Positions 35,205 through 44,543 of a stretch of 64,000 nt of DNA are shown one piece after another (the stretch's first letter is position 1; the number at the start of each line of letters is the position of its first letter). The notes below the pieces were generated by a model that saw nothing but the letters and a program-made list of their open reading frames with translations, was not told the origin of the DNA and searched no databases. Made by a program: the position numbers and the translations under genes. Location: the NCBI RefSeq assembly GCF_004342585.1, contig NZ_SLZQ01000015.1, positions 23,885 to 87,884 on the forward strand, written 5' to 3'. This stretch comes from Paucimonas lemoignei (GTDB taxonomy: Bacteria > Pseudomonadota > Gammaproteobacteria > Burkholderiales > Burkholderiaceae_D).

Positions 35205-35518
35205 TCTGGGATTGCTTGCGTAAGTGCCGGCAGTATGCAGTGCAGCAAAGTTAATTCAAGTAAAAAATGAGACAGTGAACGGGCCGACAAAATTCCGGTC
35301 AGCACTATAAACGGATGAGGCGGCAACTGGTTGAACCAAAAAGGAAATTTTTCTGCTGAAGGTAAGAGGCATGAAGGTTTGACAACAACGCCCTGGTTTG
35401 CCTTCGTTTCAGTGCCAGCAAAGCTACATGCAAAAAATTTTTGCATGTAGCTTAAGCGAAACTTAAAGAAATAGCTAATAATGCGAAGCCAGCGCTGCCT
35501 GCATTTACGTAACAATAC
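35205..35518. other. Divergent promoter region of the cyanophycin locus, 314 bp
   Basis: It separates the ABC exporter start (minus) from the first synthetase (plus). It is AT-richer than the neighbours and contains a perfect palindrome (listed separately). A TTGCAT at 35441-35446 inside the palindrome could be a -35, but the -10 (TAAAGA at 35464) is poor. Confidence 0.5.
35421..35453. repeat. Perfect palindrome, 16-bp arms around one base
   Basis: AAGCTACATGCAAAAA, central A, TTTTTGCATGTAGCTT. It ends 65 bp before the ATG of the first cyanophycin synthetase. With no loop it is better suited to binding a dimeric regulator than to ending transcription, although the A and T runs could also give a bidirectional terminator. 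Confidence 0.85.
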
Positions 35519-37681
35519 ATGAGCAAACACGACATTCAATTTCTGCGCGTGACCCATCTGCGTGGACCAAACATCTGGACTTACCGTCCCGTCATTGAAG
35601 CCTGGGTCGATATCGGCTCTCTCGAAGACTCTCCCTCCAACACCATTCCCGGACTGTACGAGCGCCTGACCACCTGGCTGCCAGGCTTGATCGAGCACCG
35701 CTGCGGCGTCGGCACGCGCGGCGGCTTCCTGGAACGGCTGCGCGAAGGCACCTGGGCTGGCCACATTCTCGAGCACTTGACGCTGGAATTGCAAACCATG
35801 GCTGGCATGAAGACCGGCTTTGGCAAGGCTCGCGAAACCGGCGTGCGCGGCGTTTATAAAGTCGTGTTCCGCACGCGCCAGGAAGAAGTCGGCCGTGCCG
35901 CCCTGTCCGCCGCCCGCGACCTGCTGCTGGCAGCCATCCATGACATGCCGTATGACGTCGGCGCCACGGTCGCGATGCTGACCGACATGGTCGATTCCCT
36001 GTGCCTGGGACCCAGCACTTCGCATATCGTCGACGCCGCCACCAACCGCAATATCCCGCATATCCGCCTCACCGACGGCAACCTGGTGCAGCTCGGCTAT
36101 GGCAATGGCCAGCGCCGCATCTGGACCGCCGAAACCGACCGCACCGGCGCCATCGCCGAAGGCATCGCCAGCGACAAGGATATGACCAAGTCGCTCCTGC
36201 AATCCTGTGGCGTGCCGGTGCCGCAAGGCGTCATCGTCACCAGCGCCGAGGAAGCCTGGGACGAAGCGCAGGATATCGGCTTGCCGGTGGTCTTGAAACC
36301 GCAGGATGGCAACCATGGCCGCGGCGTCTCGCTCGATTTGAAGACCCGCGAAGAAGTGATCAATGCCTTCGAGCTGGCCGCCAAGGAAGGCGACGGCAAT
36401 GTCATCGTCGAGCAATTCATCACCGGTAACGAGCACCGCCTGCTGGTGGTCGGCAACCGCGTCGTCGCCGCTGCCCGCGGTGAAACCGCCTCGGTCGTCG
36501 GCGACGGCGTGCAGAATGTCACGCAACTGGTGGATAGCCAGTTGAACACCGACCCACGCCGCGGCGACTCGGAAGAATTCCCCTTAAGCCTGATCAAGCC
36601 ATCCGAATGGGGCGAGATCCTGCTGGAATTGCAGCGCCAGGGCTTGACGCCGGACTCCATCCCGGCCGCCGGGCAAAAGGTGCTGATCCAGCGGAACGGC
36701 AACGTCGCCTTCGATGTCACCGATGACGTGCATCCCGAGGTCGCTGCCCGCGCCACGCTGGCGGCACGCATCGTTGGCCTCGACATCGCCGGCATCGACC
36801 TGGTGGCAGAAGACATCAGCCGCCCGCTGGAAGCGCAGCGCGGCGCCATCATCGAAGTCAATGCCAGCCCCGGCTTGCTGGCCCATATCAAGCCGGCCAG
36901 CGGCAAGCCGCGCGATGTCGGCGCCGCCATCGTCGAGCACTTGTTCGGCACGGAGGAAGATGGCCGCATTCCGGTCATCGGCATCGCCGGCAGCCGCGAT
37001 ACCGCGCTCATCGGCCGCCTGACGGCATGGATGCTGTACGTGGGCGGCCGCCACGCCGGTCTGGCTTCCGGCACGGATGTGTTCATCAATGGCCGCAAGA
37101 TCCAGCGCGGCGTCTGCACCAGCTTTGAAGCGGGCCAGCGCCTCCTGATCAACCGCGCGATCGAAGCCGCCGTGTTCGATAATAGCGCGCACATGATCCT
37201 GGCCGAGGGCCTGCCCTACGACAAATGCCAGGTCGGCGTGGTCACCGATGTGACCGTCACTCCCGAGCTGGCCGAGTTCTATATCCGCGAGCCGCAGCAA
37301 GCCTATAACGTCTTGCGTTCCCAGATCGATGTTGTGCTGCCTGAGGGCAGCGCGGTCTTGAATGCCGCCGATCCGCTGGTGGTCGAGATGGCTGATCTGT
37401 GCGACGGTAGCGTGCTGTTCTACGCCGTGAATGAAGACACGGCGGCGCTGGCATCCCATCGTAATGAAGGTGGCCGCGTCGTATTCCTGCGCCACGATGA
37501 AATCGTGCTGGCGCAAGGCGAAGACGAGCTTGCACAATTGCCGTTGCTGCCGTTTGCCGCCGGCGTGGAGCCGGAATCGGTCGTGGCCGCGGTGGCCACT
37601 GCCTGGGCTGCCGGCGTCGAGCCGCAATTGCTCAGTGCCGGTTTGCGCACTTTCGCTTTCCAGGCAGGCAAGGCTGCATAA
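35519..37681 (+). CDS. cphA2: Cyanophycin synthetase-like protein with degenerate Mur-ligase domain (CphA2/CphA' type)
   Basis: A 720-residue protein. The N-terminal domain (~1-160) opens ITHLRGPNIWTY-like, as in its neighbour. The ATP-grasp domain (~200-480) is intact, with VVLKPQDGNHGRG and IIEVNASPGL. The third, Mur-ligase-like domain is shorter (720 against 856 residues), and its P-loop reads GSRDTALI at ~491-498 where CphA1 has GTNGKTTT. The second ATP site should therefore be dead, leaving one ligation activity. In cyanobacteria CphA2 has lost the same site and polymerises beta-Asp-Arg dipeptides; whether this protein does so is inference. It is 73 bp upstream of cphA. Confidence 0.88.
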   Translation: MSKHDIQFLRVTHLRGPNIWTYRPVIEAWVDIGSLEDSPSNTIPGLYERLTTWLPGLIEHRCGVGTRGGFLERLREGTWAGHILEHLTLELQTMAGMKTGFGKARETGVRGVYKVVFRTRQEEVGRAALSAARDLLLAAIHDMPYDVGATVAMLTDMVDSLCLGPSTSHIVDAATNRNIPHIRLTDGNLVQLGYGNGQRRIWTAETDRTGAIAEGIASDKDMTKSLLQSCGVPVPQGVIVTSAEEAWDEAQDIGLPVVLKPQDGNHGRGVSLDLKTREEVINAFELAAKEGDGNVIVEQFITGNEHRLLVVGNRVVAAARGETASVVGDGVQNVTQLVDSQLNTDPRRGDSEEFPLSLIKPSEWGEILLELQRQGLTPDSIPAAGQKVLIQRNGNVAFDVTDDVHPEVAARATLAARIVGLDIAGIDLVAEDISRPLEAQRGAIIEVNASPGLLAHIKPASGKPRDVGAAIVEHLFGTEEDGRIPVIGIAGSRDTALIGRLTAWMLYVGGRHAGLASGTDVFINGRKIQRGVCTSFEAGQRLLINRAIEAAVFDNSAHMILAEGLPYDKCQVGVVTDVTVTPELAEFYIREPQQAYNVLRSQIDVVLPEGSAVLNAADPLVVEMADLCDGSVLFYAVNEDTAALASHRNEGGRVVFLRHDEIVLAQGEDELAQLPLLPFAAGVEPESVVAAVATAWAAGVEPQLLSAGLRTFAFQAGKAA

Positions 37682-37754
37682 CGAGTAGTCGGGTAGTCAA
37701 CAAGGCAGCCGCCGCTTATCGAGATATAACAGGAACAATAGGACCTAGTTCAAC

Positions 37755-40325
37755 ATGCAAGTTTCACGCATCCGCGCCCTGCGCGGCCCGAATCTCTGGA
37801 CCCACCATACCGCCATGGAAGCGGTGGTCTCCTGCAGTGAAAGCAAGATTGCCATCAATAGCATTCCCGGTTTCGAGGAACGCTTGCGCGCGCGCTTTCC
37901 GCAATTGCCGCCGTTTCAGCCTGCCGGCCGCAACAGCGTCGTCTCGATCGCCCAGGTATTGGAACTGGCCACGCTGGCGCTGCAGGCCGAAGCCGGCTGC
38001 CCGGTGACCTTCAGCCGCACTACCGCCACCGTCGAGCCCGGCGTATTCCAGGTCGTGGTGGAATACAGCGAGGAAGCCGTCGGCCGCCTGGCGCTGGAAA
38101 AGGCTGAAGAACTGTGCCGCGCTGCCGATGAAGACCGCCCCTTCGACCTCGAAGGCGCGCTCGCCCAGTTGCGCGAACTTGATGAAGATGTGCGTCTCGG
38201 CCCCAGCACCGGCTCCATCGTCAATGCCGCGATTGCCCGTAATATCCCATTTCGCCGCATGACCGAAGGCAGCATGGTGATGTTCGGCTGGGGCAGCCGC
38301 CAGCGCCGCATCCAGGCGGCCGAGACCGATGCCACCAGCGCGATTGCCGAATCGATTGCGCAAGACAAGGAATTGACCAAGAAACTGCTGGCTGCCGCCG
38401 GCGTGCCGGTGCCGCATGGCCGCATCGCTGCGAACGCCCAGGATGCCTGGGAAGCGGCCTGCGAAATCGGCTTGCCGGTGGTGGTGAAACCCAAGGATGG
38501 CAACCAGGGCAAGGGCGTGACCGTCAACATCACGACCCGCGAACAGGTGGAGGCAGCGTTTGCCGCCGCCGAGGCCTACCGCGACGATGTCATCGTCGAG
38601 CGCTACCTGCCGGGACATGATTTCCGCCTGCTGGTGGTGGGCGACAAGTTGATTGCCGCCGCTCGTCGCGAGCCGCCGCTTGTGATCGGCGATGGCGTGC
38701 ATACCGTGCGCGAGCTGGTCGAGATCGTCAATAGCGACCCGCGCCGCGGCAGCGGCCATGCCACCTCGCTGACCAAGATCCGTTTCGATGACATCGCCCT
38801 GGCGCGCCTGACCGAACAAGGCATGAATGCGGACAGCGTGCCGGCGCGCGGCCAGCGCGTGCTCTTGCGTAACAATGCCAATCTTTCCACCGGCGGCACG
38901 GCCACCGATGTGACCGACGATGTCCACCCGGATGTGGCGGCCTGCGCCGTCGCGGCGGCACAGATGGTCGGACTCGATATCTGCGGCGTCGACCTGGTGT
39001 GCGAAACCGTGCACAAGCCCATCGAGGACCAGAACGGCGGCATCGTCGAAGTCAATGCCGCGCCGGGCTTGCGCATGCACTTGTCGCCCTCGTACGGCAA
39101 GGGCCGCGCAGTGGGCGAAGCCATCGTCAATGACATGTTCCCCGACGGTGACGATGGCCGCATTCCCGTGGTGGCCGTCACCGGCACCAATGGCAAGACC
39201 ACCACCGTGCGCGTGATCGCCCACATCTTCGGCAAGGATGGCCTGCGTGTCGGCATGACCAATACCGATGGCGTGTACATCGAGGGCCGCCAGATCGATA
39301 GCGGCGACTGCAGCGGTCCGCGCAGCGCCCGCAATGTTCTCTTGCATCCCGATGTCGATGCGGCCGTGTTTGAAACCGCGCGCGGCGGCATCCTGCGCGA
39401 AGGCCTGGCCTTCGACCGTTGCCAGGTCGGCGTCGTCACCAATATCGGCAGCGGTGACCATCTCGGTCTGAACTACATCACCACCGTCGAAGACCTGGCG
39501 GTCCTGAAGCGCGTGATCGTGCAAAACGTCGCCGCCGATGGCATGGCGGTCTTGAATGCCGCCGATCCGATCGTCGCCGGCATGGCCGATATCTGCCGCT
39601 GCGCCGTCACTTTCTTTGCTGCCGATGGCCAGCACCCGCTGCTGGCCAAGCATCGCGCCCTGGGCAACCGTGTGGTGTATGTCGACAATGGCGCGCTGGT
39701 AGCAGTGGAAGGCAAGTTCGAGCAGCGCATTCCTTTGGCGGAAGTGCCGATTACCGCCAATGGCGCGATCGGCTTCCAGGTTGAGAATGTCATGGCAGCG
39801 CTGGCAGCCGCCTGGGGCGCGGGCGCGAGCTGGGATGCCATCCGCAAGGGCTTGGCGACCTTCACCACCGATAGCCACAATGCGCCCGGCCGCTTCAATG
39901 TCTTCCATTATCGCGGCGCCACCCTGATCGCCGACTATGGCCATAATCCCGATGCGATCAATGCGCTGGTGCGCGCAGTCGAATCGATGCCGGCCAAGCG
40001 CCGCTCGGTCGTCATCAGCGGCGCCGGTGACCGGCGCGATGAGGATATCCGCGAGCAGACCCGCATCCTTGGCAATGCCTTCGATGATGTGGTGCTGTAT
40101 CAGGATGCCTGCCAGCGCGGGCGCGCCGACGGCGAAGTAATCGCTCTCTTGCGCGAAGGCTTGAAGGGCGCCAAGCGCACCACCTATGTCGAGGAAATCA
40201 ATGGTGAATTCATCGCCATCGACAGCGCACTGGCGCGCCTGCAGCCGGGTGACTTATGCCTGATCCTGGTCGACCAGGTCCAGGAAGCGCTGGCGCATAT
40301 CGCCAAGCGCGTTGCCGAAGCCTGA
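37755..40325 (+). CDS. cphA: Cyanophycin synthetase CphA1
   Basis: An 856-residue enzyme that builds cyanophycin, a poly-Asp backbone with Arg side chains, in the cytoplasm from Asp, Arg and ATP. The N-terminal domain spans ~1-160. The ATP-grasp domain that adds Asp spans ~200-470 (VVVKPKDGNQGKG; GGIVEVNAAPGLRMH). The Mur-ligase-like domain that adds Arg follows, with P-loop GTNGKTTT at ~477-484, TARGGILREG, NIGSGDHLG and DYGHNPDAI. All active sites look complete and the length is normal. AGGA lies upstream of the ATG at 37755. A strong terminator follows. No cyanophycinase or isoaspartyl dipeptidase is in the window. Confidence 0.96.
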   Translation: MQVSRIRALRGPNLWTHHTAMEAVVSCSESKIAINSIPGFEERLRARFPQLPPFQPAGRNSVVSIAQVLELATLALQAEAGCPVTFSRTTATVEPGVFQVVVEYSEEAVGRLALEKAEELCRAADEDRPFDLEGALAQLRELDEDVRLGPSTGSIVNAAIARNIPFRRMTEGSMVMFGWGSRQRRIQAAETDATSAIAESIAQDKELTKKLLAAAGVPVPHGRIAANAQDAWEAACEIGLPVVVKPKDGNQGKGVTVNITTREQVEAAFAAAEAYRDDVIVERYLPGHDFRLLVVGDKLIAAARREPPLVIGDGVHTVRELVEIVNSDPRRGSGHATSLTKIRFDDIALARLTEQGMNADSVPARGQRVLLRNNANLSTGGTATDVTDDVHPDVAACAVAAAQMVGLDICGVDLVCETVHKPIEDQNGGIVEVNAAPGLRMHLSPSYGKGRAVGEAIVNDMFPDGDDGRIPVVAVTGTNGKTTTVRVIAHIFGKDGLRVGMTNTDGVYIEGRQIDSGDCSGPRSARNVLLHPDVDAAVFETARGGILREGLAFDRCQVGVVTNIGSGDHLGLNYITTVEDLAVLKRVIVQNVAADGMAVLNAADPIVAGMADICRCAVTFFAADGQHPLLAKHRALGNRVVYVDNGALVAVEGKFEQRIPLAEVPITANGAIGFQVENVMAALAAAWGAGASWDAIRKGLATFTTDSHNAPGRFNVFHYRGATLIADYGHNPDAINALVRAVESMPAKRRSVVISGAGDRRDEDIREQTRILGNAFDDVVLYQDACQRGRADGEVIALLREGLKGAKRTTYVEEINGEFIAIDSALARLQPGDLCLILVDQVQEALAHIAKRVAEA

Positions 40326-40756
40326 TCCTCTTCTTCCGCAAGACCTGCCTGTATCAGGGGGCGCCGGGCAATGCTCCGGCGCCCCCCTTTTCTCCAACGC
40401 CATTCCCTGCTGATCACATGCGGCGAACCTTCGGGCGTTGAAACCCGCCATGCGATCCTCATGGATTAATACGTGACTGGCCTGGCTGCCGGTATCGATG
40501 CGCCCGATGCATGCGGCGACGTGTCCGCCCGGCGCCGAAGGGCCTACCCAAATGCCATTTTTGAAAGGTCTATTCTTGCGCTAACGTGGCAGGATGATGC
40601 CACCCTTGCATCGTAAGGATGTAAGGGCGCAACAGAAATGTTAATAATCTTTACCCGCTTCGCCACCGGCAAAACGATGCTGCTAATATCGACCAACATA
40701 AAACGATATAAAAAAATGAGGCGCGGCGCGCCCTGCATCCTTGAGACTGGAAATCC
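40326..40756. other. Intergenic gap, 431 bp
   Basis: It holds the cphA terminator at 40357-40391 and, further on, an AT-rich stretch (about 40620-40720) that should carry the promoter of the GGDEF gene. I see no other gene, RNA or repeat. Confidence 0.5.
40357..40391 (+). terminator. Rho-independent terminator of the cphA genes
   Basis: GGGGGCGCCGG, 8-nt loop, CCGGCGCCCCC, then CTTTT. The 11-bp GC stem begins 32 bp after the cphA stop. Confidence 0.92.
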
Positions 40757-41782
40757 ATGGTAAATGTCGACACTCCCAAACTGCTGCGGTCGCTCGCCAA
40801 GCTGATCGAAAAGCCGGAGATCAAGGCGCTGCAAGTCTCCCTGGTGCAGACGCTGGAGCAATTGATCGAAGCGGAGGCGATTGCGCTATTCGACATTCGC
40901 ACGCTCAAGCAGGTCGAATCCGACCATGCCGAGGATTTCCTTATCCGCGTCGGTGTCGACGATACCTTTGAAGACGATGATGCGCCCCTGATTTTGCTGC
41001 GCGAAGAGCCGCAGTTCATGGAATGCTATCGCAGTGAGCGCATGGTCGTGACGCGGCGCGAGGATGCGCCCGGCGCGCCGCTGCGCTTCATCCACCCGAT
41101 TCTCGGGATGAAGAAAGTGAGCGGCTTTTTGGTGATCGATGCGGCGCAGCATATCGAGCGCGACCAGGAGATGGCGGCGATTTTCCTGGGGTTCATTCGT
41201 AATTACATGCTGCTGTTGAACGATAACCAGCGCGATCATTTGACGGGACTATTGAATCGCAAATCCTTCGACGACAAGGTCATGAAGATGATCCTGTCGC
41301 TCAGTACCGCTAACAAGCGCGACGCCGATAAGGTATGCTACTGCCTGGCCGTCCTCGATATCGATCACTTCAAGCGCGTCAACGATACGTATGGCCATCT
41401 CATGGGCGATGAAGTGCTGCTGCACTTTGCCCAGTGCATGAACCAGACCTTCCGCGATTACGATCTCTTATTTCGCGTCGGCGGCGAGGAATTCGTGGTG
41501 GTGCTGCGCAATGTCGATGGCGACCGTGCCGCCGCCGTGATGGAGCGCTTCCGCCGCGTGGTGGAAACCCATTACTTCCCGCAAGTGGGCCAGATCACTG
41601 CCAGCATCGGCGTGACTTTCATCGGGCCGCACGACTTGCCCGGCCTGGTGATCGACCGTGCCGATCAGGCGCTGTATTACGTCAAGCAGCATGGGCGTAA
41701 CCAGGTGGCGTTTTACGAGACCCTGGTCGCGCAGGGAGCGCTGCAGCAAAAACAGGTAGAGAGCGACGTCGAGTTGTTCTGA
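40757..41782 (+). CDS. Diguanylate cyclase with GAF-like N-terminus
   Basis: A 341-residue protein. Residues 1-165 form a GAF-like sensor (EAIALFDIRTL; LRFIHPILGMKKVSGFLVID). The GGDEF domain (~170-335) has DHLTGLLNRKSF, DIDHFKRVND and the active signature RVGGEEF near residue 241, with an RDYD inhibitory site. No EAL domain and no membrane segment are present, so it should only make c-di-GMP. The GAF-GGDEF-EAL gene begins 13 bp later in the same operon, so a cyclase and a hybrid phosphodiesterase are made together. Confidence 0.92.
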   Translation: MVNVDTPKLLRSLAKLIEKPEIKALQVSLVQTLEQLIEAEAIALFDIRTLKQVESDHAEDFLIRVGVDDTFEDDDAPLILLREEPQFMECYRSERMVVTRREDAPGAPLRFIHPILGMKKVSGFLVIDAAQHIERDQEMAAIFLGFIRNYMLLLNDNQRDHLTGLLNRKSFDDKVMKMILSLSTANKRDADKVCYCLAVLDIDHFKRVNDTYGHLMGDEVLLHFAQCMNQTFRDYDLLFRVGGEEFVVVLRNVDGDRAAAVMERFRRVVETHYFPQVGQITASIGVTFIGPHDLPGLVIDRADQALYYVKQHGRNQVAFYETLVAQGALQQKQVESDVELF

Positions 41783-41795
41783 CTTTACAATAAAC

Positions 41796-44252
41796 ATGCC
41801 CTTTTCGATAGAACAAAAATACGCGCTGCTCGAGCGAATTACGCGAGCGGCGAGCTTGTCCTCCCTGCTGGATTTGCTGGGGGAGGAAATCGAACGGCTT
41901 GGCCTGGTGGATGGCTATATCGTCAATCTTTTCGACAACGACGGTGAAATCCTCAGTAGCCAAAAGGTTCGCCTGCCTTCCGAATACCGTTATCTGGAAG
42001 ACACCTATTTCGGTTACAAGGTCTCGCTCAAAGGCGATACGCGCAATACCAATGTGCGGGCATTTCTCACGCGCCGTATCGCCCGCTTGAGCACGCATGA
42101 AAGCTCGGAGGATGAGCGCGAGAGCCTGGCGCGCTGGCGCGTGGAAGATTGTGTCGCCTTGCCGCTCATGCTCGAAGGCCAGCCCGAGGCGGCGCCCATC
42201 GGCACGCTCATGCTGCTCAAGCAAGGCGGTTCGATCGATGAGCGGATATTCGCCCTCATCGACGAGCTGACGGCATTATTCCTGGCGCCTGTGCGCGCCG
42301 CCTGGGCCAGCGCTTACCTGCAGGATTTTCATGACCGTTTCCAGCGTGCCGCCGGCGAGCATGCGCGCGCGCTCGATTTCATTATCGAGATCAACAACCT
42401 GACTGCACTCGAAAGTGTCTTTGACAAGTTTGCCGGCGATGTCTTCCGTCAGATTCCTTTCGAATGCATCGGCTTTTTCCTGCTGGAAGACGATCTCCTC
42501 AAGAACAAGCGGGTATCGGTTGCCGCGCCGCGCTTCCAAGCCATTGGCGATGCTTGGACGAGTTACCTGCGCGACTGCGATTACGACTTGCATAGCCTGT
42601 CGGGTGGCGTCTCGCATGCCTTCCTGAAAAATTCTCCGCTGATGTTCCATGATGCGCAGGAATTGCTGCACCTGCCGATGTCGGAGATGGATAAGCAGGC
42701 GCTACGCATCATGCAGACGCCGCGCACCTTGCTGGTGCTGCCGATCCGCTATCAGGGCAAGCCCATCGGCAGCATGGCTTTTTTCAGCCTGACGCAGATC
42801 GTCGCCATCCCGACCGCCGACTTGCAATTGCTGGAAAAGCTTGCCGCCTTTCTCGGCACGGCCGTCATCAACTGCAAGAATTTCGCCCTCAACCAAGCGC
42901 AAAACGCCGAACTGGAACGCCTGGCCACGCATGACGTGCTCACCGGCTTGCCCAACCGCGCGCTCCTGCGCGACCGCCTGCAACAAGGCATGGCGCGCTG
43001 GGCACGGCAGCGCCAGGCAGCCACGATTGCCTTCGTCGATCTCGACCACTTCAAGAATATCAACGATACCCTGGGCCACAGCGCCGGCGACCGCGCCCTG
43101 GTGGCCATCACCAACCGCTTGCGCACTTGCCTGCGGCAGAGCGATACCGTGGCGCGCTTCGGCGGCGATGAATTCGTCATCATCCTCGAAGACCTGGATA
43201 ACAACGGCAACCATGAGCAAGTCCTGCAGCGCGTGCTGGAAGGCTTGTGCGAACCGATCCGCGACCTGGGGCAAGACTTCAGCCTGTCGTGCAGCATCGG
43301 CTATTGCCGCTATCCGGATGATGGCGAAGATGCCGATACGCTACTCAATGCCGCCGACGTCGCCATGTACCAGGCCAAGCAACTGGGACGTTCCAATATC
43401 CAGTGCTACAGCCCGGACATGCGCGTCAATGCCGGCAAGCGCCTGACGCTCGAAGGCAAGCTGCGCCACGCCGCCGAAAACAATGAACTGGTATTGCATT
43501 ACCAACCCAAGGCCGATCTCAAGACCGGACGCATCGTCGGCGTCGAAGCGCTGGTGCGTTGGCAGAATCCCGAACTGGGCATGGTGTCGCCCGGCGTGTT
43601 CATCCCGATTGCCGAAGAGTCCGGCCTGATCGTGCCGATCGGCGACTGGATTTTGCGCACCGCCTGTACCCAGGCGCTGGCATGGCAGCAGGCGGGCTTC
43701 AGTATTCCGGTGGCCGTGAACCTCTCGGCCAAGCAATTCCAGTCACCCGGCATTGCCGCCCGCGTGCGCGACACGCTGAATGCCACCGGGCTCGATCCGC
43801 ATTATCTGGAACTGGAACTCACCGAAAGCATGTCGATGGGGAATCCGGAAAAGAGTATCGAGATCATGCAAAGCTTCAAGGCGCTCGGCATCACGCTGAC
43901 CATCGATGATTTCGGCACCGGCTACTCCAACCTCAGTTACCTGCAGCGCTTCCCGCTGGATAAGCTGAAACTGGATCAATCGTTTGTCCGCGACATGGCC
44001 GATAGTCCGGAAGCGCTGGCGATCTCTCAAGCGGTGCTTGGCGTGGCCCACAGCCTGCGCCTGAAAGTCGTTGCCGAAGGCGTGGAAACGGCCGAGCAAT
44101 TGCAATTACTGATGGATAATCATTGCGATGAAATGCAGGGGTATTACTTCAGCCGTCCTTTGCCGGCTGAACAATGCACGCAATTTCTTCAGCAAAAACA
44201 GCAGCTTTCGCTAGCGCCCGTTTCGCCTTCCAAGGTACCGACGCCCGTCTGA
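41796..44252 (+). CDS. GAF-GAF-GGDEF-EAL protein
   Basis: An 818-residue soluble protein. Two GAF-like domains (~10-170 and ~185-365) are followed by GGDEF (~375-535; RFGGDEF near 455, RQSD inhibitory site) and EAL (~550-805; GVEALVRW near 582, AVNLSAKQF, LELTES, DDFGTGYSN, KLDQSF, AEGVET, QGYYFS). Both catalytic centres look intact. It is the second gene after the GGDEF protein, 13 bp apart. The two are likely a coupled synthesis/breakdown pair reading cytoplasmic small-molecule signals. Confidence 0.92.
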   Translation: MPFSIEQKYALLERITRAASLSSLLDLLGEEIERLGLVDGYIVNLFDNDGEILSSQKVRLPSEYRYLEDTYFGYKVSLKGDTRNTNVRAFLTRRIARLSTHESSEDERESLARWRVEDCVALPLMLEGQPEAAPIGTLMLLKQGGSIDERIFALIDELTALFLAPVRAAWASAYLQDFHDRFQRAAGEHARALDFIIEINNLTALESVFDKFAGDVFRQIPFECIGFFLLEDDLLKNKRVSVAAPRFQAIGDAWTSYLRDCDYDLHSLSGGVSHAFLKNSPLMFHDAQELLHLPMSEMDKQALRIMQTPRTLLVLPIRYQGKPIGSMAFFSLTQIVAIPTADLQLLEKLAAFLGTAVINCKNFALNQAQNAELERLATHDVLTGLPNRALLRDRLQQGMARWARQRQAATIAFVDLDHFKNINDTLGHSAGDRALVAITNRLRTCLRQSDTVARFGGDEFVIILEDLDNNGNHEQVLQRVLEGLCEPIRDLGQDFSLSCSIGYCRYPDDGEDADTLLNAADVAMYQAKQLGRSNIQCYSPDMRVNAGKRLTLEGKLRHAAENNELVLHYQPKADLKTGRIVGVEALVRWQNPELGMVSPGVFIPIAEESGLIVPIGDWILRTACTQALAWQQAGFSIPVAVNLSAKQFQSPGIAARVRDTLNATGLDPHYLELELTESMSMGNPEKSIEIMQSFKALGITLTIDDFGTGYSNLSYLQRFPLDKLKLDQSFVRDMADSPEALAISQAVLGVAHSLRLKVVAEGVETAEQLQLLMDNHCDEMQGYYFSRPLPAEQCTQFLQQKQQLSLAPVSPSKVPTPV

Positions 44253-44299
44253 CGGCTCTTTTCCATTTCTTCTTGTCGCTGCATTTCCGCCCGCGCGGA

Positions 44300-44325
44300 G
44301 GCCAGCGACCGCCTTCGCGCTGGCC
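44300..44325. terminator. Hairpin downstream of the GGDEF-EAL operon
   Basis: GGCCAGCG, 10-nt loop, CGCTGGCC, 48 bp after the stop. No T-run follows. The rest of the 291-bp gap 44253-44543 is the ahpC promoter region. Confidence 0.35.
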
Positions 44326-44436
44326 ACTTCGGCCTTCCTCGCATTTCCCTGCCACTCTGGCAAACCTTTGGCGCATCATGCAGCCTAAGCAAACATGGGC
44401 TAAAATAAAACCAAGCTATTGATTTAAAGAGATGTG

Positions 44437-44473
44437 ATTGATTATGTCTATCGTGTTGATGGATATTATTCAT
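44437..44473 (+). promoter_or_regulatory. OxyR-like binding site upstream of ahpC
   Basis: ATTG-N7-CTAT-N7-ATGG-N7-TCAT, 12 of 16 matches to the OxyR pattern of alternating ATAG and CTAT boxes spaced by 7. The inner T/A positions also fit in three of four places. It ends 70 bp before the ahpC start. Confidence 0.45.
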
Positions 44474-44543
44474 TTCACAGCAGAAGCGATAGTCGATAAG
44501 ATTCACTCATGCAGTTTTGATTAACCAACAGAGGAGTTAAGCA

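Noticed and set aside
35421..35453. Palindrome called as a rho-independent terminator
   Set aside because: It has no loop, is AT-rich and lies upstream of gene starts on both sides, so it is not where either operon ends.
35201..36526. Minus-strand open frame of 441 codons overlapping the divergent region and the first synthetase
   Set aside because: It lies antisense to the ATP-grasp part of the synthetase and crosses the palindrome; no homology features.
37764..39944. Minus-strand open frame of 726 codons antisense to cphA
   Set aside because: It has no domain or motif, while the plus strand shows every CphA1 motif. GC-rich third positions of the real gene keep the antisense frame open.
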